Under the pieces are notes generated by a model, which saw nothing but the letters and a program-made list of their open reading frames with translations, did not search any database and was not told the origin of the DNA. DNA of 6,537 nt from Erysipelotrichaceae bacterium (GTDB lineage Bacteria; Bacillota_I; Bacilli_A; Erysipelotrichales; Coprobacillaceae): NCBI GenBank assembly GCA_021200395.1, contig JAJQGQ010000165.1, positions 1 through 6,537 on the forward strand. The letters run 5' to 3'. This document shows positions 1-5,119 of the stretch, in pieces. Within the stretch, counting starts at the first letter, position 1, and the number at the start of each line of letters is the position of its first letter. Both the position numbers and the translations under genes were made by a program.

Positions 1-70
1 CACCCCATAAATTTTGAGTGCCTATCGATTTCCCAAGTTATTTGAGAACATCAAATAAATAATCTAAACG
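1..70. other. Unassigned left edge, possible end of a gene or repeat
   Basis: No gene can be assigned here. One plus-strand frame is open from the edge for 14 codons and ends at a TGA at 43-45, so it could be the tail of a gene that starts outside the window. A minus-strand frame is also open from about position 48 out to the edge. Neither has recognisable motifs. The stretch lies outside the terminator of the MFS gene, so it belongs to a different transcription unit or to an insertion-sequence end. Confidence 0.2.
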
Positions 71-99
71 AAAAGAGAAAGTATGAAACTTTCTCTTTT
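71..99 (-). terminator. Rho-independent terminator of the MFS gene, possibly bidirectional
   Basis: A perfect 11-bp inverted repeat, AAAAGAGAAAG at 71-81 and CTTTCTCTTTT at 89-99, encloses a 7-nt loop. It begins 3 bases beyond the TAG stop of the MFS gene at 103-105. Read on the minus strand, the 3' arm is itself T-rich and is followed by CGTTT. Read on the plus strand, the arm runs into five T's, so it may also stop transcripts entering from the left. The stem is A/U-rich with few G-C pairs, so efficiency is uncertain. Confidence 0.65.
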
Positions 100-102
100 T
101 AG

Positions 103-1242
103 CTATGCTATTTTATTTTGTTGTTGCATGAGATATCCAACAATAGCAGCACCTATTAAAGCAATAATACCAACAATAAGGAAACGATCTGAAACGAGTG
201 TTCCTGGTAGTAAGCCAATAACTGTTGGAGATATAAAGTTACCTAAGTTATTACTAGATAATACAAGTGATAAAGCCATTGGTGTAACGATTGGATTTGT
301 TTTAGCACTTATACTCAAAGTAACTCTTGACATAAACAATGACATACTACAACCACCAATAAATGCACCTATCAATAATAATATAGCTATTGTTGCTTGG
401 GAACAAATAAGTAAACCTAAACCTAGATTTAAAAATGCAATGGCAATAACGATTTCACCAAATTTCTTATTAAGTGTATTAAAGAACATACCAGCAATTG
501 CACCACCACATAAAAATACAGCTGTTACAATACTACTAAATGAACTACCACCTAAACTATTCTCTGAAACAAAGATAGAAATATTTGTTGGCATTGTATT
601 AAAGATAATTCCAAATATTGCAGCAATGACTACATATAAATAAACAATACTTGGTATTTTAGCTTTTTCTTTGGATTCGCTTGCTTTTATACCTTTTTCA
701 TTAGGCACACTTATCAATACCATAATGAATGCAGGAATAATAATTAGAGGTGCTAAAAAATCAAAATACCAAGCAATGCCAGCAAGTGTACCACCTAATA
801 AATTAAGAGCGACACCACCTAAATTAGCAAATGAATTTTGTAATCCATAAACTTGACCTTGTTGATCTTCAGTAAAATAAACGGAAATCAAAGTAGCTCC
901 TAATGGTAAAATAATACCTATGCCAATACCAAATAAACCAGCAAAAGCATACATAACTATTAAACTAGTATGGAAAGTAAATAAACCTAAAGCCCCTAGG
1001 ATAACACATATACAAGCAATAATAGCAAGATTCTTTCTAGATATATAAGAATCTAATCGCCCTGTGACAATAGACATAATGACAACAACCAAATTAGGAA
1101 ATGTCATAAGCATTTGACAAGTACTTGCACTATACATGGAAAATTCTGCTACCAAATCACCAATAATAGGTGACATAAAGATGGAACCCATTTGTAATAG
1201 TGATAATAATAAAATCGTAATTTTTAATTTTGTATTATTCAT
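103..1242 (-). CDS. MFS transporter (major facilitator superfamily efflux/uptake permease)
   Basis: This 379-residue protein is almost entirely hydrophobic, with about 12 predicted membrane segments in two halves joined by a hydrophilic, Lys/Glu-rich loop at about residues 181-197, the usual MFS plan. An MFS motif A-like sequence, GRLDSYISRKNL, occurs at about 61-72 between TM2 and TM3. Glycine-rich TM4 (GLFGIGIGI, 102-110) and the TM5 region around 135-152 also fit. Length is typical of 12-TM MFS carriers. It probably moves a small molecule across the cytoplasmic membrane using the proton or ion gradient; the substrate cannot be read from the sequence. The start is well supported: GAGGAGGAG lies 3 bases before the ATG, at 1246-1254. 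The gene stands alone, is divergent from the degV-like gene and ends at a hairpin terminator. Confidence 0.88.
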   Translation of the reverse strand: MNNTKLKITILLLSLLQMGSIFMSPIIGDLVAEFSMYSASTCQMLMTFPNLVVVIMSIVTGRLDSYISRKNLAIIACICVILGALGLFTFHTSLIVMYAFAGLFGIGIGIILPLGATLISVYFTEDQQGQVYGLQNSFANLGGVALNLLGGTLAGIAWYFDFLAPLIIIPAFIMVLISVPNEKGIKASESKEKAKIPSIVYLYVVIAAIFGIIFNTMPTNISIFVSENSLGGSSFSSIVTAVFLCGGAIAGMFFNTLNKKFGEIVIAIAFLNLGLGLLICSQATIAILLLIGAFIGGCSMSLFMSRVTLSISAKTNPIVTPMALSLVLSSNNLGNFISPTVIGLLPGTLVSDRFLIVGIIALIGAAIVGYLMQQQNKIA

Positions 1243-1261
1243 TTTCTCCTCCTCTTATTCA

Positions 1262-1289
1262 ATTATATTAAATTCATATAACAAATCAA
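1262..1289 (-). promoter_or_regulatory. Promoter of the MFS gene
   Basis: On the minus strand TTGATT (1284-1289) and a perfect TATAAT (1262-1267) are separated by 16 bp. The expected transcription start is near 1255, directly before the Shine-Dalgarno site, giving a very short leader of about 12 nt. No operator palindrome is obvious. Confidence 0.6.
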
Positions 1290-1361
1290 TAGAATTTTTG
1301 TTGAAGTTTGAAGAATGAAAAATCAAGAAGTTTTCTATTTTTTTTATAAGTTCAAATTCAG

Positions 1362-1390
1362 TATACAAAAGTATGTTATTATGTTATATT
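1362..1390 (+). promoter_or_regulatory. Extended -10 promoter of the degV-family gene
   Basis: TGT followed by TATATT (1385-1390) forms an extended -10 box; 17 bp upstream lies TATACA (1362-1367), a weak -35. The predicted start of transcription is near 1397, before the Shine-Dalgarno site. Because this promoter overlaps the in-frame upstream ATG at 1373, translation from that ATG is unlikely. Confidence 0.45.
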
Positions 1391-1414
1391 GTAGAGTGGA
1401 ATGAGGGAGAAATT

Positions 1415-2278
1415 ATGGAAAAAATTGCAATTATTACTGATACTTGTAGTGATTTAACACAGGAAGAGATGAAAGAATATGGTATTTTTGTTTTACCAAT
1501 AGTTGTTCAATGTGGTGATCAAGAATATCAGGATGGCATTACTATAAGTGTAGAAGATGTTTATGAGATGCAAAAAACGAAAGTACTAAAAACAGCATCA
1601 CCTGCCGGTGGTGATATTATTCATTTGTTTGAGCAATTGGTAGCAGAAGGATATACACATGCGATTGCAACAATGTTATCAAGTGGCTTATCAGGAACTG
1701 TTAATCAAGTTCGCCTGCTTGCCTCTGAAATGGAAAATATTGAAATAGCTGTATATGATTCTAAGAGTGCGGCCGTGGGTAATGGTTCTATTGCAATAAG
1801 TCTAGCAGAATATAGAAATAGGGGATTATCTTTTAATTCATTAAAAGATAAAGCTGAAAGTCTTATTGAAAATACGAGTGTTTTCTTTTCTATAGATACT
1901 TTAGAATATTTACAAAAAGGTGGTAGAATCGGAAAAGCCGAAGCTTTTTTAGGAAATACTCTAAAATTAAAACCTATTATGACGATTGGTAAAGCAAATG
2001 GCGATATTGAAGTACCCGCAAAAGTAAGAGGTAATAAAAAGGTTCCTAGCAAATTAATAGAATTGGTTTCTGAGATTATTGATGAAAATCCTGGCAGAAA
2101 GTTTAAACTCATGGTTGCTGATGGATTGAATAGAGAAGCTAGGAATAAGATGGAAAATGAATTATTAGAGAAGTATCCTGATTATATAGTTTGTTATGAA
2201 CCAAAGATAGGGGCAGCCTTAAGTTGCTATTTAGGCCCTGGATTATTGGGTGCTGGTGTACAATTTATAGATGATTAA
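1415..2278 (+). CDS. DegV family protein (fatty-acid-binding, FakB-like)
   Basis: This 287-residue protein has the DegV fold signature throughout and the family's usual length. It shows the N-terminal ITDTCSDL at 7-14, T60/S62 in the TASP segment, SSGLSGT at 89-95, YDSKSAA at 114-120, LEYLQKGGRIG at 163-173, and a C-terminal GPGLLGAG at 274-281. DegV proteins, including FakB, bind one fatty acid in a buried cleft and can present it to the kinase FakA for phosphorylation before phospholipid synthesis. FakA is not in this window, so the FakB role is inferred. The start is placed at 1415, not the in-frame ATG at 1373, because GAGGGAGA (1403-1410) is correctly spaced 4 bases before it and residue 1 then matches the family start. 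Genomes often carry several DegV paralogues with different lipid preferences. Confidence 0.92.
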   Translation: MEKIAIITDTCSDLTQEEMKEYGIFVLPIVVQCGDQEYQDGITISVEDVYEMQKTKVLKTASPAGGDIIHLFEQLVAEGYTHAIATMLSSGLSGTVNQVRLLASEMENIEIAVYDSKSAAVGNGSIAISLAEYRNRGLSFNSLKDKAESLIENTSVFFSIDTLEYLQKGGRIGKAEAFLGNTLKLKPIMTIGKANGDIEVPAKVRGNKKVPSKLIELVSEIIDENPGRKFKLMVADGLNREARNKMENELLEKYPDYIVCYEPKIGAALSCYLGPGLLGAGVQFIDD

Positions 2279-2305
2279 AACAAGGATCGTTATGATCCTT
2301 GTTTT
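2277..2305. terminator. Bidirectional terminator between the degV-family and capA-family genes
   Basis: A perfect 12-bp inverted repeat, AAAACAAGGATC at 2277-2288 and GATCCTTGTTTT at 2294-2305, has a 5-nt loop and T-tracts in both directions. It fills the whole 26-bp gap between two convergent genes. The outer bases of the stem are part of the TAA of the plus-strand gene (2276-2278) and of the minus-strand TAA (2305-2307). Confidence 0.9.
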
Positions 2306-3342
2306 TAGTCTATCATATTTTTGATTAATTCACTGCGTTCCTCTATTTTTGCTTCTACACGTGTTTTTTCATCACCTGTTAAAACTGTTGGTTGATAATT
2401 ATTAGCTGAACTAATAGAAGAAATTGAACAAGCTGTAACTATTGACTGTTCATCGGTTACTTCACCATTAGTAAAAGTAAATGTATGTTGATAAATCATG
2501 GAATCTTTATCACTTGGATTCTTATTACCACCAAAACAGAAATTACCCAAACTATAAACAATTGTCTTACCATTATATGTTTCAATACCTTGAACAACAT
2601 GAGGATGTGATCCAATGACCAAATCAACGCCATTATCAATCCAAGTATGAGCAAGTTCTATTTGTGATTCTTGAGGAGCTTCATCTCTTTCAATACCCCA
2701 ATGCACATATAAAACAATTAAATCAGTTTCATCTTCTAACTCTGCTATCAGACTCTTTGTTAGTTCACCATATTCACTAGGGAAAGATAAACCAATAAAA
2801 CCAATCTTTATGCCATTAACCTCTTCAATACATGTCGTTTCATAGCCAAAATAATCAATATCTACAGCTTCTAGGTTTTCTTTTGTATCTTCCATACCTT
2901 CATCATAATAATCCTGAGAATGATTATTAGCTAAGGTAACGACATCAATATTGCCTTCTTTAAGTATTTCACGATACTCAGGTAAACCACTAAATGCAAA
3001 AGTTTTAATTTGATACTCTGTAGCATCAGTAATAGGTCCCTCTAAGTTTGCAATGGTTAAATCACCTGTGGCAAAAACTTCTTGAACATTTTCTAAAAAG
3101 TATGAAGGTTCAACACTTGTATATTTTTGATTGAAAGAACCATCATAACCTTGACCAACATAGTTTCCTAAAGTAATATCTCCTACAAAAGTTAACGTAA
3201 TGCTTGTTACAACATCTTCTTCAACTGTTTCTTGTGTGTCTACTACTTCACTATCTTGCTCATCCTCTGTTGTATTATTGTTACAAGCACATAAAACAAA
3301 GATTAATGATAAAGCAATCATTATTTCCCAAAATTTTCCCAT
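2305..3342 (-). CDS. CapA-family (PGA_cap, metallophosphatase-like) lipoprotein
   Basis: This 345-residue protein begins with a short charged N-terminus, a hydrophobic stretch and a lipobox, LCAC, with the lipidated cysteine at residue 20, so it is probably anchored on the outer face of the membrane. An acidic, low-complexity linker (about 21-45) follows. The rest is a PGA_cap domain with the motifs of this calcineurin-like fold: GD at 54-55, NLEGP 99-103, ANNHSQD 138-144, HWG 214-216, GSHPHVVQG 244-252 and SLGNF 264-268. The family includes CapA/PgsA of poly-gamma-glutamate capsule synthesis, but most members lie away from capsule genes and have unknown roles. No capB, capC or capE is seen here, so a capsule role is not supported. 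AAGGAG at 3350-3355 supports the start. It is a single-gene unit convergent with the degV-family gene. Confidence 0.9.
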   Translation of the reverse strand: MGKFWEIMIALSLIFVLCACNNNTTEDEQDSEVVDTQETVEEDVVTSITLTFVGDITLGNYVGQGYDGSFNQKYTSVEPSYFLENVQEVFATGDLTIANLEGPITDATEYQIKTFAFSGLPEYREILKEGNIDVVTLANNHSQDYYDEGMEDTKENLEAVDIDYFGYETTCIEEVNGIKIGFIGLSFPSEYGELTKSLIAELEDETDLIVLYVHWGIERDEAPQESQIELAHTWIDNGVDLVIGSHPHVVQGIETYNGKTIVYSLGNFCFGGNKNPSDKDSMIYQHTFTFTNGEVTDEQSIVTACSISSISSANNYQPTVLTGDEKTRVEAKIEERSELIKNMID

Positions 3343-3373
3343 AATATTCTCCTTTATGTTATCTTTATTTTTA

Positions 3374-3402
3374 ATTATACAGAATTCGATAAAATCCTAC
3401 AA
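3374..3402 (-). promoter_or_regulatory. Promoter of the capA-family gene
   Basis: On the minus strand TTGTAG (3397-3402) and a perfect TATAAT (3374-3379) are spaced 17 bp apart. The -35 box directly abuts the run of seven C's (G's on the plus strand) at 3403-3409. The predicted leader is about 25 nt. Confidence 0.65.
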
Positions 3403-3409
3403 GGGGGGG
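3403..3409. repeat. Seven-G homopolymer tract beside a -35 box
   Basis: Seven consecutive G's on the plus strand lie in an otherwise A/T-rich divergent intergenic region, directly upstream of the -35 element of the capA-family promoter. Such tracts can slip in length during replication. Here a change would alter only the sequence upstream of the -35, so any effect on expression is uncertain. Confidence 0.5.
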
Positions 3410-3438
3410 AAGACAAAATCATTTTATGTGAATGTTAA

Positions 3439-3467
3439 TTGAATTATGGAAGTATGATAGTATTAAT
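3439..3467 (+). promoter_or_regulatory. Weak candidate promoter of the 115-residue protein gene
   Basis: TTGAAT (3439-3444) and ATTAAT (3462-3467) are spaced 17 bp apart, which would place the transcription start about 20 bases before the ATG. Both boxes deviate from consensus. TATGAT at 3453-3458 is an alternative -10 without a good -35. Confidence 0.3.
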
Positions 3468-3492
3468 TAAAAATATATAAGGAGAAAAATCA

Positions 3493-3840
3493 ATGTTAGA
3501 GTGGATCGATGTAACCGATACGTTTAGTGAGAGTCAAAGATATTATAGTGGGACGTATTTGGAGATTTGTGATGTATATGATGAAATAGTAGAAGTAAGT
3601 GTCTTTAGCGCAACAGATAGACCATATGAGATATATTTTAATTATAAACGTTTTTATGGAATTGTATATGCTGATGCTGACAAGGCTTATGATATAAGAG
3701 ATAAAATGAAAGTGGAATTGCAGGCTGACTATGATAAAAATAAAGAGCCTTCTGGTGAATTTATCAATTATTTTGCCGATAAATATCATGTAGAAATGCC
3801 TTTTAATATATTCTTTGATTTTAATTTAGAGGATTTTTAA
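3493..3840 (+). CDS. Hypothetical acidic, aromatic-rich small protein
   Basis: I do not recognise this 115-residue protein. It has no signal peptide and no membrane segment, so it is probably cytoplasmic. It is strongly acidic (about 25 Asp/Glu against 11 Lys/Arg) and rich in Tyr and Phe (about 24 of 115). The first two thirds read like alternating beta strands (for example EIVEVSVFSA at 31-40 and PYEIYFNYKRFYGIVYAD around 44-61), followed by a helical DKAYDIRDKMKVELQADYDK segment around 63-82 and an aromatic, acidic C-terminus. This suggests a small compact alpha/beta fold. AAGGAG at 3479-3484, 8 bases before the ATG, supports real translation, as do the intact frame and its own terminator. 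It is divergent from the capA-family gene and convergent with the HAD gene. No function is proposed. Confidence 0.75.
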   Translation: MLEWIDVTDTFSESQRYYSGTYLEICDVYDEIVEVSVFSATDRPYEIYFNYKRFYGIVYADADKAYDIRDKMKVELQADYDKNKEPSGEFINYFADKYHVEMPFNIFFDFNLEDF

Positions 3841-3866
3841 AACATGTATGAAATCATACATGTTTT
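3839..3866. terminator. Bidirectional terminator between the small-protein and HAD genes
   Basis: A perfect 12-bp inverted repeat, AAAACATGTATG at 3839-3850 and CATACATGTTTT at 3855-3866, has a 4-nt AAAT loop and a T-tract on each strand. Its outer bases overlap the TAA at 3838-3840 on the plus strand and the TAA at 3866-3868 on the minus strand. It repeats the layout of the terminator at 2277-2305. Confidence 0.88.
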
Positions 3867-4636
3867 TATATAAGATGATAGTGTTGTAAAGCTTTTACGA
3901 TACCATCATGATCAACATCATCACTAACATAATCAGCCATTTGTTTTAATTCATCATTAGCATTACCCATAGCTACACTCACAGCAACATGTTCTAACAT
4001 TTGTTTATCATTGCCACCATCTCCAAAAGCCATTGTTTCAGATAAATCTATATCATAATATTTTAAAAACTGATCAATACCATTTTGCTTAGTTCCACCA
4101 ATAGGAGAAATATCACAAAAAAGGGGATGCCATCTAGCAGCAATGCAATGAGGCATCACTTTTAGTAATTCTTTTTCTTCCTTTTCATTGACAAAGCACA
4201 TGCATTGATAAACTTTATGATGAATGACCTGAGAGCAGTCACCTGCAGGATGATCATCATTATGGGTAATAGCATGAATCTCATCTACACGTTCATCACG
4301 CATATTGAAATATTTTGTATTTTCTTCAGTAAAACCACAAGGAAATGGATGGACTTCTAAATAGCTCAATAAATGTGTTAAATCATTTTTATTAATGGTA
4401 TTTTCATAGATAATCTTATCTTTTGTATAACAATATTGACCATTTAATGTTATATAACCATCAAATTCAAAATCCTTTAATACAAATAAACCATCTTTTC
4501 CTCTCCCTGTAGCAATAAATATTTTAATATTATTTTCTTTCAATTTTTTTAAAGCAAGAAAAGTTGATTCAGGTATTTGATGTGTTTTAAAACTAACTAA
4601 TGTGCCATCAATATCAAAAAAAATTGCTTTTATCAT
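3866..4636 (-). CDS. Cof-type HAD-superfamily hydrolase (phosphatase)
   Basis: This 256-residue cytoplasmic protein carries all four HAD motifs: DIDGT at 8-12 with nucleophile Asp8 and acid/base Asp10; ATGR at 42-45 with Thr43; Lys183 in GGTKQNG; and GDGGND at 205-210, whose aspartates bind Mg2+. The large insert between motifs II and III forms the C2-type cap of the Cof/YidA group, and the length is normal. These enzymes remove phosphate from small molecules such as sugar phosphates, nucleotides or cofactor intermediates; the substrate is usually broad and cannot be read here. It is the second gene of an operon with the HTH gene, 11 bases apart, with its Shine-Dalgarno site overlapping that gene's stop codon. 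Whether it serves the kinase locus or is simply cotranscribed is unknown. Confidence 0.92.
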   Translation of the reverse strand: MIKAIFFDIDGTLVSFKTHQIPESTFLALKKLKENNIKIFIATGRGKDGLFVLKDFEFDGYITLNGQYCYTKDKIIYENTINKNDLTHLLSYLEVHPFPCGFTEENTKYFNMRDERVDEIHAITHNDDHPAGDCSQVIHHKVYQCMCFVNEKEEKELLKVMPHCIAARWHPLFCDISPIGGTKQNGIDQFLKYYDIDLSETMAFGDGGNDKQMLEHVAVSVAMGNANDELKQMADYVSDDVDHDGIVKALQHYHLI

Positions 4637-4642
4637 TATTTA

Positions 4643-4650
4643 TCCTCCTA
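4643..4650 (-). promoter_or_regulatory. Shine-Dalgarno site of the HAD gene overlapping the HTH stop codon
   Basis: On the minus strand TAGGAGGA lies 6 bases before the HAD ATG. Its first three bases are the TAG stop of the upstream HTH gene. This arrangement allows translational coupling: ribosomes finishing the HTH gene stop on the start region of the HAD gene. Confidence 0.8.
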
Positions 4651-5058
4651 ACTTAGAATTTCATATCCATATTCATCTAATAATTCATTGGTTTTTACGA
4701 CGTCATAGTGATGATTAATCGCAAATATAATTAAGGCATCTCTTTTTAATTTAGGATAAAGGTTTTGATTTTTTGATAAGGTTAATAGAATATTGGTATC
4801 ATGAAGATCTAATGAAAATGCTAAGGCAAGCATAATTATTTTATTTTGACTGGTATGTTTTGTCCCATCAAAAATTTGATAGCCATATGTTCTATCTAAT
4901 GTAGATTTGAGAATGACTTTAGCTTTTGTTGTATGATGTGTTTCAAGCAACATTTCTAGGTAATCGACTAATGAGAGATCAGGTATTTTTTCTAGTAATT
5001 GATCTAAAGGTATATCTTTATTGTCATTTAAAATATTTAATAATTCTGTTGTTGTCAT
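4648..5058 (-). CDS. Small helix-turn-helix protein paired with the kinase
   Basis: This 136-residue, all-helical cytoplasmic protein resembles a group of small Xre-like HTH proteins found in gut Firmicutes. The HTH region runs from about 28 to 95: LVDYLEMLLE (30-39), TTKAKVILKSTLDRTYGYQI (43-62, probable turn and recognition helix), then FDGTKHTSQNKIIMLALAF (63-81). The C-terminal part has the conserved-looking LYPKLKRDALIIFAIN (100-115) followed by a leucine-rich helix ending in DEYGYEIL. From memory, relatives carry GTRKPSR where this one has GTKHTSQ, so DNA contacts may have changed. It may bind DNA or act as a partner or substrate of the divergent kinase; the pairing is inferred from position. 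The start is supported by AGGTGAT at 5064-5070, five bases before the ATG. It heads the operon with the HAD phosphatase. Confidence 0.75.
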   Translation of the reverse strand: MTTTELLNILNDNKDIPLDQLLEKIPDLSLVDYLEMLLETHHTTKAKVILKSTLDRTYGYQIFDGTKHTSQNKIIMLALAFSLDLHDTNILLTLSKNQNLYPKLKRDALIIFAINHHYDVVKTNELLDEYGYEILS

Positions 5059-5077
5059 GTTTTATCACCTAAAAGTT

Positions 5078-5106
5078 ATGATATAATAGGATTAATGAAA
5101 AATCAA
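5078..5106 (-). promoter_or_regulatory. Promoter of the HTH-HAD operon
   Basis: On the minus strand TTGATT (5101-5106) and TATCAT (5078-5083) are spaced 17 bp apart. The -10 box overlaps the kinase -10 on the other strand by two bases, and the -35 overlaps the start of the kinase Shine-Dalgarno site. The predicted transcription start is near 5071. Confidence 0.55.
5079..5087 (+). promoter_or_regulatory. Extended -10 promoter of the kinase gene
   Basis: TGA directly followed by TATAAT (5082-5087) is a consensus extended -10 element. No good -35 lies 17 bp upstream (GTTTTA at 5059-5064). The predicted transcription start is near 5094, giving a leader of about 26 nt. Confidence 0.6.
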
Positions 5107-5111
5107 GGGAG
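5105..5111 (+). promoter_or_regulatory. Ribosome binding site that fixes the kinase GTG start
   Basis: AAGGGAG lies 8 bases before GTG at 5120. The only nearby ATG, at 5095, is in another frame and has no such site. The kinase therefore starts with GTG. Confidence 0.75.
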
Positions 5112-5119
5112 AAAATATT

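Noticed and set aside
83..643. A 186-codon plus-strand frame opposite the MFS gene.
   Set aside because: It is the complement of a clear membrane protein, begins inside the terminator hairpin and lacks a ribosome binding site or known motif.
1136..1318. A 60-codon plus-strand frame crossing the start of the MFS gene.
   Set aside because: It overlaps the MFS start and promoter and has no ribosome binding site.
1317..1350. A possible hairpin and T-tract in the divergent region before the degV-family gene.
   Set aside because: The stem is only about four base pairs and A/T-rich, and no transcript is expected to end there.
1373..1414. A 14-codon N-terminal extension of the DegV-family protein.
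   Set aside because: It overlaps the likely extended -10 box, and the ribosome binding site and family start both fit the ATG at 1415.
1705..2112. A 135-codon minus-strand frame within the degV-family gene.
   Set aside because: It lies opposite well-conserved DegV motifs and has no start signals of its own.
3200..3442. An 80-codon plus-strand frame running from the capA-family gene into the intergenic region.
   Set aside because: It is Ser/Val-rich from reading the acidic linker in reverse, and it crosses the lipoprotein's promoter and poly-G tract.
3496..3789. A 97-codon minus-strand frame opposite the small acidic protein.
   Set aside because: The plus-strand frame has the ribosome binding site and terminator; the minus-strand frame has neither and a composition typical of an antisense shadow.
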